Positions 13,339-20,799 of a DNA stretch of 22,092 nucleotides are shown here, in pieces. Position numbers and translations under genes: made by a program. Each line of letters starts with the position of its first letter. Positions within the stretch are counted from its first letter, which is position 1. This stretch comes from a virus: the IMG/VR virus record IMGVR_UViG_3300037264_002692, positions 1-22,092 of that record. One strand, written 5' to 3'. Below the pieces are notes generated by a model, which saw only the letters and a list, made by a program, of their open reading frames with translations, was not told the DNA's origin and did not search any database.

Positions 13339-13515
13339 ATGAATCCCAACCCGATGCCCTTGTCGGGCCGGTCGATGTTGCCGAGACGTGTTGGTGAGGT
13401 CGTTCGGCGACTCGGTACCGTGCGTCGGAAGTATCCGAAGTCCAACAAGCACATCCGACGACGCGCACAGGCGGCGATCAATAGCGCCGCGCATCGGAAC
13501 AACGGTCGGAACTGA
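13339..13515 (+). CDS. Small basic protein (58 aa)
   Basis: This short frame begins at ATG 13339, five bases after the upstream stop, and ends six bases before the next start, so it fills the gap tightly. The product is very rich in Arg, Lys and Asn (RRVGEVVRRLGTVRRKYPKS, then KHIRRRAQAAI) and should bind nucleic acid or an acidic surface. No ribosome site better than weak GGCG is visible. The composition resembles short basic phage proteins that bind DNA or the capsid interior. That is inference; no family is recognised. Its existence rests mainly on the snug fit. Confidence 0.5.
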   Translation: MNPNPMPLSGRSMLPRRVGEVVRRLGTVRRKYPKSNKHIRRRAQAAINSAAHRNNGRN

Positions 13516-13520
13516 CCCGT

Positions 13521-14114
13521 ATGCCCAGCATCTACCTCGCGTCGGTGCCCAATCGGTTCAGCCTGGCCGTCCCGAGTGCGGCGTGGCTCCAACCGATTGC
13601 CGACTACGATCCGGACCTCCGGATCTTCCCGTCCCAGACGCAGCCCTGCTACCGGCTGATGCGCGTGGCCCGGTACTCCGGCGGGATGTCGGCCAAGACG
13701 TTTCTGCACATTCCCGGCATTCACCCCGATACGAAGGTCGCGCTCGAGCAGCGGCTCGTCGCCGTCACGACGATTCCGCCGATGGCGCTGCAGGCGCCAC
13801 CCGAGAACATCGTCCGCCAACTCCAAGGCCGGGACCAGTGGGCCATCGGGGGCGGGCAGGACGGGACCGCGGCCGACCGCGTGGCCGACCGGCTCGACCA
13901 GCGGGACGCCCAGAACGCCGCCGCCCTGCGCCAAGAGGTTCGAGACGACGGCCTACCGATTCACCAGGCCGCCCGTATTTCACTTTTGTATCGGACTGGT
14001 GCTAGAGTCTCACTTGTTCGTCCGCCGCAGTGGGCACGGCCCGCAGCGGACACTTCCCCGTCTGGGAGCCCCCCGCCCGCCGGAGCGCCGGCCCCGGGGT
14101 TCACCCCTCCCTGA
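13521..14114 (+). CDS. Hypothetical virion-region protein (197 aa)
   Basis: ATG 13521 lies five bases after the previous stop without a clear ribosome site. Residues 1-95 look folded, with beta-like and helical parts (SAAWLQPIADYDPDLRIF, then SAKTFLHIPGIHPDTKVALE). Residues 105-150 are charged and helical (ADRVADRLDQRDAQNAAALR). From about residue 153 codon use changes to rare types (TTG, TAT, AGA, TCA, CTT) and the last 30 residues are Pro/Ala-rich, as if the reading frame runs over a promoter-like stretch. No family is recognised. It may be a head-completion or minor capsid protein, by position only. Confidence 0.6.
   Translation: MPSIYLASVPNRFSLAVPSAAWLQPIADYDPDLRIFPSQTQPCYRLMRVARYSGGMSAKTFLHIPGIHPDTKVALEQRLVAVTTIPPMALQAPPENIVRQLQGRDQWAIGGGQDGTAADRVADRLDQRDAQNAAALRQEVRDDGLPIHQAARISLLYRTGARVSLVRPPQWARPAADTSPSGSPPPAGAPAPGFTPP
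14000..14008 (+). promoter_or_regulatory. Extended -10-like element TGC-TAGAGT
   Basis: The bases form an extended -10 within the 3' end of the 197-residue gene, in the most AT-rich and codon-poor part of the region. It would start transcription about 120 bases before the ATG at 14133. No good -35 is seen. Confidence 0.35.
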
Positions 14115-14132
14115 CGCTTTGGAGGATTGACC

Positions 14133-14588
14133 ATGGCCATCAGCACGCAAGACATCGTCCGCGCCAAGCGGCGATTTTTCAACGCGCCCACCCTGACCGC
14201 TCCGAACTCCCAACTGGCCGTCGCGTTCTTCTCCTGGCTCGCGCAGCAGGGCGGGACGCCGGATCTGCAAGTCGTCGAATTCGGCCCGCTCAGTTCGAGT
14301 GAAGTCGTGATCGCCGACGCCGCCTGCAAAATCTACGCGATCGTCCAGAAATGTCCCACGGCCACGGCCACGTACACGAAGGGGACGGACAACGCGACGA
14401 CCGCGAGTGACGCGGCCTCGGAGTACCGGCAGAAGATCGAAGGCATCAACCGATCGATGGCCGCGTTCTATCCGACCGGCTTCCCGATGGCCAACGGGTT
14501 CACCATGCAGGGCACCACGACCGCGGACGGCGGGACCGGGTCCTCGACCAACGGCGCCTCGGGCGTCGTGCTGCTCGGCGCGCCGTAA
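14133..14588 (+). CDS. Hypothetical virion protein (151 aa)
   Basis: GGAGGA at 14121-14126 lies six bases before ATG 14133, which is preferred to an in-frame TTG at 14127 that overlaps the ribosome site. The protein is Ala/Thr/Gly/Ser-rich. Residues 3-36 may be helical (AKRRFFNAPTLTAPNSQLAV ending FSWLAQQGG). The C-terminal part (about 70-151) has threonine-rich, small-residue sequence typical of phage structural proteins. No family is recognised. It sits between capsid genes and the beta-helix protein and is followed by a hairpin-rich gap, which suggests it can be regulated separately from what follows. Confidence 0.62.
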   Translation: MAISTQDIVRAKRRFFNAPTLTAPNSQLAVAFFSWLAQQGGTPDLQVVEFGPLSSSEVVIADAACKIYAIVQKCPTATATYTKGTDNATTASDAASEYRQKIEGINRSMAAFYPTGFPMANGFTMQGTTTADGGTGSSTNGASGVVLLGAP

Positions 14589-14599
14589 GCGTCAGACTA

Positions 14600-14636
14600 G
14601 GACCGGGGATCAGCCGTTCCAGCGGCCCCCCGGTCC
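14600..14636 (+). terminator. Hairpin downstream of the 151-residue gene, possible weak terminator
   Basis: GGACCGGGG (14600-14608) pairs perfectly with CCCCGGTCC (14628-14636), with a smaller nested GCCG/CGGC stem inside. The tail TCACCCCTTCT is pyrimidine-rich but poor in consecutive T, so termination may be partial. Confidence 0.4.
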
Positions 14637-14652
14637 TCACCCCTTCTGGACC

Positions 14653-14708
14653 GTGGCGCCTTCGTGCTTACGCCACGCGCGCGACTCAACCGATGTAGCA
14701 CGAAGGAG
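14653..14708 (+). promoter_or_regulatory. Pseudoknot-capable element hiding the ribosome site of the beta-helix gene
   Basis: GTGGCG (14653-14658) pairs with CGCCAC (14671-14676). The loop between them contains CCTTCGTGCT (14659-14668), a perfect 10-base complement of AGCACGAAGG (14697-14706), which carries most of the Shine-Dalgarno AAGGAG (14703-14708) of the gene at 14717. The two helices together have H-type pseudoknot connectivity, or they may act as alternatives. Translational control is inferred. Confidence 0.55.
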
Positions 14709-14716
14709 CATTCCTC

Positions 14717-15703
14717 ATGGCCGTTCAAGGCATTCAGCAGTTTGACACTACCGCAGAAATCCCCGAATTCGTCGGCGCCGCCGGGATCGGCCTCGTGGGC
14801 GGGAGCATGTGGGCCAAAACACCGGACGGGGGCCTGATCAATCTCGGTCCCGTCAATGTGGGCACCGTCTATTTCGTGGACGTCAACACGGGCGACGACG
14901 ACAACAACGGCCTCAGTTACGACGCCCCGTTCCTCACGATGGCCTACGCGATGACGGTCATTGTGAGTGGCGACACAATCCGGTTCCGCGGCAAGCTCCG
15001 GGAACAGGTCACGACCCCGGTCCAAGTGTTCGATGTGACCGTCTACGGCGACGGCACTCGGCCGCGCCACGCGGACAGTACGCCCGATGGCGGACAGGAC
15101 GCGACGAACACCTGGACGACCCCGGCCTCCCCCACGGCCTTGACCCCGCTGGTCAAAGTCCTGCAACAGGGCTGGCGGTTCTTCAATATCCTGTTCGCCG
15201 GGCCCACAGATGCGGCCAGCATCTTGCTGTTCCGCGACGGCGGGGCGGGTGATGCCGAACGAGACGCCAGCCACGCCGAGATTGCCGGCTGCCGATTCGC
15301 GTCGGGCCAGGACGGCATCGAACAGAGCGGCGGCTGCTACAACGTGAGCATCCACGACAACGACTTCGACGACCTCACGGGTTACTGCATCAAACACACG
15401 ACCGGCGCCGGGATCGGCGTGACGTATCGGTGGAAGATCCTCCGCAACCGATTCAGCAAGTGCGCGAACTGGATCGGCGTGTGGGGCGGCAACTCGAACG
15501 AGATCAACGACAACTTCATCAGCCAGATCACGACGGCGCTGATCGATCTGAGCAGCGGCACCGGGTTCAATCAGATCCTCCGCAACTCGTTCAATATCGC
15601 GGCGGCCGACTTCGACCCGGCGGGTGGGGTGACGGGCAAGGCGGGCGATGTGTGGAGCAACTACCTGACCGACACCATCGAAACGGGTCTGCCGGCGAAC
15701 TAA
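14717..15703 (+). CDS. Right-handed beta-helix virion protein, tailspike-like (328 aa)
   Basis: Residues 1-45 could be a virion-anchor segment. Residues 51-80 match the entry motif common in pectate-lyase-type helices (VYFVDVNTGDDDNNGLSY followed by AP and FLTMAYAM). Later coils repeat the pattern of short strand, N/D turn, F or I: about 187-196, 207-218, 236-248, 259-270 and 284-293 (for example YNVSIHDNDFDD and ILRNRFSK). Such proteins bind or cut host surface polysaccharide in many phages. No catalytic acid pair can be assigned, and the protein is shorter than full P22-like tailspikes, so it may only bind. The ATG at 14717 follows AAGGAG by eight bases. That site is buried in the predicted RNA structure. 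Confidence 0.72.
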   Translation: MAVQGIQQFDTTAEIPEFVGAAGIGLVGGSMWAKTPDGGLINLGPVNVGTVYFVDVNTGDDDNNGLSYDAPFLTMAYAMTVIVSGDTIRFRGKLREQVTTPVQVFDVTVYGDGTRPRHADSTPDGGQDATNTWTTPASPTALTPLVKVLQQGWRFFNILFAGPTDAASILLFRDGGAGDAERDASHAEIAGCRFASGQDGIEQSGGCYNVSIHDNDFDDLTGYCIKHTTGAGIGVTYRWKILRNRFSKCANWIGVWGGNSNEINDNFISQITTALIDLSSGTGFNQILRNSFNIAAADFDPAGGVTGKAGDVWSNYLTDTIETGLPAN

Positions 15704-15720
15704 CACGTCCCGGATCGGGC

Positions 15721-15756
15721 GCGGCACGGCACTGGCTGGGACCGGGGCGGTGCCGC
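15721..15756 (+). other. Hairpin between the beta-helix gene and the next gene
   Basis: GCGGCAC (15721-15727) pairs with GTGCCGC (15750-15756) over a 22-base loop, in the 83-base gap before ATG 15787. No U-tract follows. It may be an mRNA stability element or weak terminator; function is not established. Confidence 0.35.
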
Positions 15757-15786
15757 TCCCACCGGGGCCTGTGAGAGGATCCTCCC

Positions 15787-16209
15787 ATGCCGAACCTCCA
15801 ACAAGACACCGCCGAACGGCTCCTCTACCGGGACATGTCGGTCACGAAAGTGATCGCCACGTCCGATGACCACTCCTCGAGTCTCCTCCGACTGATTACC
15901 TGCCTCGCGGGATTCTCGATCTTCATTCAGAAGGTCACGTTTTCGATCACGGTGGAGAACGCCTCGGAAATCACGGTCGAATCGACGGACTCGACCCCGG
16001 TCAAATACGCCGAACTGCAAACACCCACCACCGAAGGCGCCACCACGTACGACTTTGGCCAAGTCGGGGTCCAGGTCACGGAAGACAAACATCTGAACTT
16101 CCGCAACTCGGCCGCCGGGATGGCGCTCATCGTGTACGTGCAGGCGTACATGAAGCCGACCGCCACGCTGGTGGCCAAAGCCGTGGGTGTCACGGGTCAA
16201 ACGCTGTAG
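15787..16209 (+). CDS. Hypothetical virion protein (140 aa)
   Basis: The ATG at 15787 follows GAGAGGA (15773-15779) by seven bases. Residues 5-35 are polar. Residues 36-110 look beta-rich (LITCLAGFSIFIQKVTFSIT, then several Thr/Glu/Val strands), and the end is hydrophobic with VYVQAYMK and Thr-rich sequence. There is no signal peptide or catalytic motif. It sits directly before the adaptor gene, a place where podoviruses often encode a small head-completion or decoration protein. This is positional inference; the family is not recognised. Confidence 0.6.
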   Translation: MPNLQQDTAERLLYRDMSVTKVIATSDDHSSSLLRLITCLAGFSIFIQKVTFSITVENASEITVESTDSTPVKYAELQTPTTEGATTYDFGQVGVQVTEDKHLNFRNSAAGMALIVYVQAYMKPTATLVAKAVGVTGQTL

Positions 16210-16218
16210 GGCCGTCCG

Positions 16219-16947
16219 ATGGCGACGACCCTCCAAGTCCTGATCGACCAGGCCCGGCTCACGCTCCTCGAAACGACGGCTAGTTTCTGGACGGATGCGG
16301 AACTGTTGGGCCACGGCAACAAGGCGATCAAGGACCTCTGGAAAGGGGTCATCGACCTGTTCCATGACCACTTCGCCACGATCGACATCACGACCATGTC
16401 GATCGCGGCCGACACCGCGACGATCAGTGGGGTCCCGGCCGACCTGTTCCGGGTGCTGATGATTCAGCCGCGCACACTCGGGTCCTCGAGTGCGAATCCG
16501 GGCCTCATCTTCAAACCGCGCACGCTCACGCATCCGGACTTCGTGCAGGCCAGCGCGTTTCGGTCGGTCACGCCGCGCGACACGGTCATCTACTACGCGG
16601 TCGTGAATGCGGGCGCGCCGGTGGCGGCCCCGGCGATTCGGATCGCCCCGAAGCTCTCGGCAGCCGTGCTGCTCGAAGTCCAGTACGTGCCGGTCCTGGC
16701 CGACCTGGCCGTGGGGGGCAACAATCCGATCCCGGGCGAATCTGACAAGGCGGTCATTGCCTACATCATCGCGTTCGCTCGGGCGAAGGAACGGGAAGAC
16801 CGGGCGCCGGACCCGGAACACCTGTCGATTTACGCCACCGAAAAACGCAATCTGATGACGGTCCTGACGCCCCGCTCGGACCAAGAACCCGACATGGTGC
16901 AAGGGATGTGGGAACCGGATGCCTCACTGGCGAATCCGGGGTACTAG
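16219..16947 (+). CDS. Head-to-tail adaptor protein (242 aa), gp4-like
   Basis: Adaptors of this type bind under the portal and connect it to the tail nozzle. The N-terminus has the familiar helical start of the family: LQVLIDQARLTLLETTASFW, then TDAELLGHGNKAIKDLW, matching the pattern Lxxx(A)RxxLxxxxxxxWxDAELLxxxNxAxxDL. A second helical part near 180-210 (SDKAVIAYIIAFARAKERED) closes the domain, with beta sequence between (PADLFRVLMIQPRTL). Length is usual. ATG 16219 is nine bases after the upstream stop without a clear ribosome site, so coupling is likely. The following genes are nozzle-like, which fits the assembly order. Confidence 0.74.
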   Translation: MATTLQVLIDQARLTLLETTASFWTDAELLGHGNKAIKDLWKGVIDLFHDHFATIDITTMSIAADTATISGVPADLFRVLMIQPRTLGSSSANPGLIFKPRTLTHPDFVQASAFRSVTPRDTVIYYAVVNAGAPVAAPAIRIAPKLSAAVLLEVQYVPVLADLAVGGNNPIPGESDKAVIAYIIAFARAKEREDRAPDPEHLSIYATEKRNLMTVLTPRSDQEPDMVQGMWEPDASLANPGY

Positions 16948-16950
16948 CCG

Positions 16951-18300
16951 ATGGCGAAGGACCGCCCCGATTACCTCATCGGCGACAAGGGGGTCAATCT
17001 CGTGGCCTCGCCGCTCCACACGCCGGACGGCGGGTTACTGGCCGCGCAGAACGTCGAATTCATCCGCGACTTCGGCATTGGCGGCATCGGGAGCCGGGGC
17101 GGCCTCGCCAAGCTGAACACGAACGCATTGGCCGGTGCGGTGCGCGCGCTGGCGAATATCCCACTGGCGCTGCCGGGCGACACGACCTTGATGGTGCCGT
17201 GTGACACGGGCGAGACGGAAACGTGGAAGACCTCCGTCGACGGGGCGGCGTACACGGATCTGTTGGCGGCCGTCATTGCCCGGATGGCGTCGATGGACAA
17301 GTACCCGGCGACGGTCACGCGGGCGATGCTCCCCCCCACGCAGCGCATTGTGTCGTTTGGCGGCAACCTGTATTTCCCCGGCGACAACTACGTCATCACC
17401 GATACCGTGTCGCCGTACGTGGGCAACACCGCCGCGGTGCTCGATATGTTCAACGGGGCGGCGTCGTTCGAACAATTCCGAGTGCCGGCTGGGCCGAGTG
17501 CGGTTGGGCCGTGCCGGTGGATTACCGACCTCTGGGTGAACAATGGGGTCATTTACGTGGCGGTGTTCGACTTCGGCGGCGTGGCGCCCGATCACAAGGG
17601 CCGCGTGCTCGCGTACAACCCGAACAGCGGGGCGCTCACGCAGATCGGGAAGCATCCGTGGGGCAACGGCACGGCAGAACTCCGGAGCGGTTTCCCGTTC
17701 TGCCTGACGTCCTATCTGGGCCAACTCTGGGCGGGCGGCTACGGGGTCACGGCGGCCGGCACGCTGGGGAACATCTACCGCATCCTGCCGGGGGTCGATG
17801 TGGACTGGACGCTCGACAAAACGGCGGTGGCGAGTTCGGGCTACTTTACGAGCCTGTGTGAGTACAACGGGAATCTGTACGCGGCCTCGACGGCCAACGA
17901 CGTGGCGTTTGCCGCGCGGGTGGAAAAGCGCACCGCGGCGGGGGTCTGGTCGACGTCGTTCACCGGCCCCGATACCAACACGTCGTATTGTTGCAGCCTG
18001 ATCGTCTTCAACAGTCTCTTGTTCGCGGCGTACTTCAAAGACACCGTTCGCGTGCTGGTGAAGGTCTTTGACGGGACCACATGGACGACCGACAAGGACG
18101 TCGGGGTCGATTTTGCGAATCTGAGCGCCGTCCCTGGGGCGCCGTTCATCTTTGAGAGTGCGTTGTACTGGCCGTTCACGGCCCTGACGTCGGCCGCGCA
18201 GACTGGGTTCATCCTCAAGCGGACCACCGGCGGGACATGGACAAAAGTGCTCGACACGGTGAGCCTGCGAGGCGCGCTGGGTACCTACGTGGACGACTAA
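16951..18300 (+). CDS. Nozzle-type beta-propeller tail protein, N-terminal half or first subunit (449 aa)
   Basis: The N-terminus carries the marks of P22 gp10/T7 gp12-type proteins: DKGVNLVASPLHTPDGGL followed by AAQNVEF and a GIGGIGSRGGLAKLN turn. The rest reads as repeated beta-propeller blades (for example NGVIYVAVFDFGG, SYLGQLWAGGYG, EYNGNLYAAST, ESALYWPF), each with a small-residue turn and an aromatic strand. There are no catalytic motifs. ATG 16951 is three bases after the adaptor stop. It is followed after four bases by another gene of the same kind in a different frame, so this may be one component of a two-part nozzle or a split gene. Confidence 0.7.
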   Translation: MAKDRPDYLIGDKGVNLVASPLHTPDGGLLAAQNVEFIRDFGIGGIGSRGGLAKLNTNALAGAVRALANIPLALPGDTTLMVPCDTGETETWKTSVDGAAYTDLLAAVIARMASMDKYPATVTRAMLPPTQRIVSFGGNLYFPGDNYVITDTVSPYVGNTAAVLDMFNGAASFEQFRVPAGPSAVGPCRWITDLWVNNGVIYVAVFDFGGVAPDHKGRVLAYNPNSGALTQIGKHPWGNGTAELRSGFPFCLTSYLGQLWAGGYGVTAAGTLGNIYRILPGVDVDWTLDKTAVASSGYFTSLCEYNGNLYAASTANDVAFAARVEKRTAAGVWSTSFTGPDTNTSYCCSLIVFNSLLFAAYFKDTVRVLVKVFDGTTWTTDKDVGVDFANLSAVPGAPFIFESALYWPFTALTSAAQTGFILKRTTGGTWTKVLDTVSLRGALGTYVDD

Positions 18301-18304
18301 CCCC

Positions 18305-19933
18305 ATGTTTTATCTGGCCCAAGCGGGATCGTCGCTGCAACGGGTGGACCCCGATGGCACCGTCACGACCCTGACGCTGCCGTCGGGCGTCACGATCGAC
18401 GCGACCATCAACGGCATCTTTGCCGTCCTGGGGAGCGTCATCATCTTTGCCAAGGCGTCCTCGATCAATCTCCTGATCGACCCGACCGACTTTTCGGTGT
18501 CGGCGCTCGGGATTGGCCAGCCGGTCAGTGCGCCGACGTTGGCGGCCGGCAGCGGCACGGGCTTGACGGGCACCTACCAGGCCAAGGTCGCGTACGCGAC
18601 GAAGAACGCCGCCGGCGTTATTGTCAATCTGTCGCCGCTGTCGCAGGCGTCGGCCGAAGTGGACGTGACAAATCAAAACATCGTCTACAGCGCGATCCCG
18701 ATTTCCCTCGATGCGGCGGTGAACTGCCGCGTGCTGTTCCGCACTGCGGCGTCGGGCACGGTCTATTTCAAATTCCTCGAGGTCGATGACAACGTCTCGA
18801 CGACCGTCACGGATGCGACCTCAGACGCCGCCTTGTCGCTCCTGCCGGCCTCGACCGCCATCGGCAATCCGCCCGGCACGGTCCCCGGGACCGCCATGCG
18901 GCTGCTGACTGAATGGAAAGGCCGGTTGTGGGGCGTGTCGGACACGTTGGGCGAGCGGGACGATGCCCGGTTTACCGAAATTGGCGTCTTCTACGAGTGG
19001 GACCCGTTCAATTCGATCCCCGCGAATCCGAAGGGCGAGGACGAGTTCGGGATCGTCGCCTTTGTGCGCCGTCGGGACGACCTGGGCGTGTTGAAACGCG
19101 CGCGGGTGATGAAAATTATCGGGGACAACCCGGACAACTTCGAAATGTTGATCCTGGCCGAGAATGTCGGGTGCATCGCGCCTGAATCGGTCGTGGTCAT
19201 CCGAAACAAAGCGTACTGGTTGGGCCACGACGGGATCTACCGCTGGGACGACGACGGGATCGTCTGTCTCTCGCGCGCGAGTGTGGACCCGTGGTTCACG
19301 ACGGACACCTACTTCAACCGGAACCGCTTCGAGTTCGCGTTCGGCGGGTGGAACCCGGTCACAAACGCCTACGAACTTAACCTCGCCAACGTGGGCGACT
19401 CGACCGAGAACCGCTGGATCGCGTTTCACATCGACGCCAACGGCGGGCAAGGTGAATGGCTCGGCCCGCACAAGACGGCCGCGTTCACCCCGACGGCCCG
19501 GGGGGTCCTGAAAACGGACGAGGGGATCAATCTGCCGGCGATTGGCGCGTCGGATGGGTACATCTACCTGCAGAATCAGACGACGCCCAGTGACGTGTCG
19601 GGCGCGGCCGTGACGAGTGCGATTGACGGCACGCTGCAAGTCAAATGGCACTCGGAAGGCGCGCCCGATGTGGTGCATTTCTGGGGCCGATTGTCGGTGT
19701 TGTCCCGCGTGGAATCGGCCGGCACGACCTTGACGGTCACGCCGACCGTCGGGCGGCTGAACGGGTCGGCCGGGGCGGCGCTGACGTACGATTTGACGCT
19801 CGGCCGGCAGATTGGGCGGCGGTTGGGGGTTGGGCCGCTCTGTAGCCTGGTCTTCCGGCAGAACACGGCCGGCAAGCGGTTCCTGCTGTTTGGGTACGAG
19901 ATTACGCCGGTCTTTGAAGTGGGGCGCCGATGA
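18305..19933 (+). CDS. Nozzle-type beta-propeller tail protein, second component (542 aa)
   Basis: Residues 1-70 look like propeller blades. Residues 75-165 resemble an Ig/Fn3-like insertion common in this family (LTGTYQAKVAYATKNAAGVI start). The typical nozzle signature comes at about 196-330: LTEWKGRLWGVSD, FVRRRDDLGVLKRARVMKII, ENVGCIAPESVVVIRNKAYW, and LGHDGIYRWDDDG. The remainder (331-542) is beta-rich. In P22- and T7-type phages such proteins form the tail nozzle through which DNA leaves. The ATG at 18305 comes four bases after the previous stop, in the +1 frame relative to it, with no ribosome site. The last bases overlap the next gene (ATGA). Confidence 0.75.
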   Translation: MFYLAQAGSSLQRVDPDGTVTTLTLPSGVTIDATINGIFAVLGSVIIFAKASSINLLIDPTDFSVSALGIGQPVSAPTLAAGSGTGLTGTYQAKVAYATKNAAGVIVNLSPLSQASAEVDVTNQNIVYSAIPISLDAAVNCRVLFRTAASGTVYFKFLEVDDNVSTTVTDATSDAALSLLPASTAIGNPPGTVPGTAMRLLTEWKGRLWGVSDTLGERDDARFTEIGVFYEWDPFNSIPANPKGEDEFGIVAFVRRRDDLGVLKRARVMKIIGDNPDNFEMLILAENVGCIAPESVVVIRNKAYWLGHDGIYRWDDDGIVCLSRASVDPWFTTDTYFNRNRFEFAFGGWNPVTNAYELNLANVGDSTENRWIAFHIDANGGQGEWLGPHKTAAFTPTARGVLKTDEGINLPAIGASDGYIYLQNQTTPSDVSGAAVTSAIDGTLQVKWHSEGAPDVVHFWGRLSVLSRVESAGTTLTVTPTVGRLNGSAGAALTYDLTLGRQIGRRLGVGPLCSLVFRQNTAGKRFLLFGYEITPVFEVGRR

Positions 19934-20754
19934 GCCGGATCTTGATGCCCTACTACGTCCCTCGGGAGTGGAGTCCCGCGGCGGCCGAGAAGATCCAACT
20001 GAACTTCGAGCGCCTGTTTCAAGCCGTCGCGGAGGCCGCGCCCACGACGGTGGTCACTGAAACGACGGTCGTCGAAGAAGTCACGCCCCCCCCGATCAAT
20101 GCCGAGTCGACGACGTGGGAACTGTACTGCGCCGGCATAGGGGTCGCCTCGGTGGGCCTCCTTGTCGCCGCGACCCAAGGCATTAACACGGTGCGGGCCT
20201 CGCCGCCGTTTGCTGATGGTCCCTATAGTGACAGCCCCACGGTGGCGCTCAATGGCACGGGGTTTTTCAGCGGAGCGCCGACCTCAACCGTTGTCGCACA
20301 AGACCTCATCTGGGACTTTGACGTGTCCTTCGTGATGCGCACCGATGCGGCAGCGGCCACGTCAGACCGGCGGTACTTGATCGGCATGTGTCAGAACAAT
20401 CTCAACACGGATACGCCTGCCGAGGCGGGCTGCTGGTTCCGGTACGCCAAGCATCCGGCGCCCAGTGCGATCAATGACGGCGGGTGGGTCGCGCTCTGTC
20501 ACGATGGCACGACGCTCTCGTCCCCGTCGGCCGTGATTGCCCCGATCGCCAATTCGACCCGCTATCTGCTCCGAATCCGTAAAGTCGCCAATCAGGCGTT
20601 CTTTTCGATCAATGGGGGGCCCGAGACGGTCGTGAATAGTAACGTCCCGGTGACGACCCGTGTCGGGGTCTGCGGGAAGCTTCGGATCACGCAACTGGAC
20701 GCGACCAACACTAACCTCTATTTTTCACGGGCGTGGTGCGTGTACGGGTCGTAG
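19930..20754 (+). CDS. Tail fibre-like protein with a lectin-like C-terminal domain (274 aa)
   Basis: Residues 1-50 form a short N-terminal part (SRILMPYYVPREWSPAAAEK, then a helix IQLNFERLFQAVAEA) followed by a Thr/Val linker and Pro-rich stretch (41-56). Residues 60-274 look like a beta-sandwich: WDFDVSFVMRTDAA, GCWFRYAK, GWVALCHDGTT, TRYLLRIRKVANQAFFSING and LRITQLDATNTNLYFSRAWC. This pattern resembles concanavalin-like carbohydrate-binding domains of phage fibres. The gene directly follows the nozzle genes and shares four bases with the last one. Receptor or capsule binding is inferred; the helix plus sandwich design suits a short trimeric fibre. Confidence 0.6.
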   Translation: MSRILMPYYVPREWSPAAAEKIQLNFERLFQAVAEAAPTTVVTETTVVEEVTPPPINAESTTWELYCAGIGVASVGLLVAATQGINTVRASPPFADGPYSDSPTVALNGTGFFSGAPTSTVVAQDLIWDFDVSFVMRTDAAAATSDRRYLIGMCQNNLNTDTPAEAGCWFRYAKHPAPSAINDGGWVALCHDGTTLSSPSAVIAPIANSTRYLLRIRKVANQAFFSINGGPETVVNSNVPVTTRVGVCGKLRITQLDATNTNLYFSRAWCVYGS

Positions 20755-20768
20755 ATCCCGATTGGGGT

Positions 20769-20774
20769 TACACT
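20769..20774 (+). promoter_or_regulatory. Possible -10 element TACACT
   Basis: TACACT sits 25 bases before the start codon at 20800, in the 45-base gap after the fibre gene, followed by GGAGG at 20788-20792. No -35 hexamer is seen. The hexamer matches the -10 candidates at 271 and 12859. Confidence 0.32.
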
Positions 20775-20799
20775 TTCAGTCGTTGTAGGAGGTTCTGTC

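Noticed and set aside
15775-15784. GAGGATCCTC palindrome over a ribosome site
   Set aside because: It has no loop to fold as a hairpin, and a 10-base palindrome containing a BamHI-like core can occur by chance.
15700-16902. Minus-strand open frame of 400 aa
   Set aside because: It is antisense to the adaptor and the preceding gene, with shadow-like Arg/His/Gly composition.
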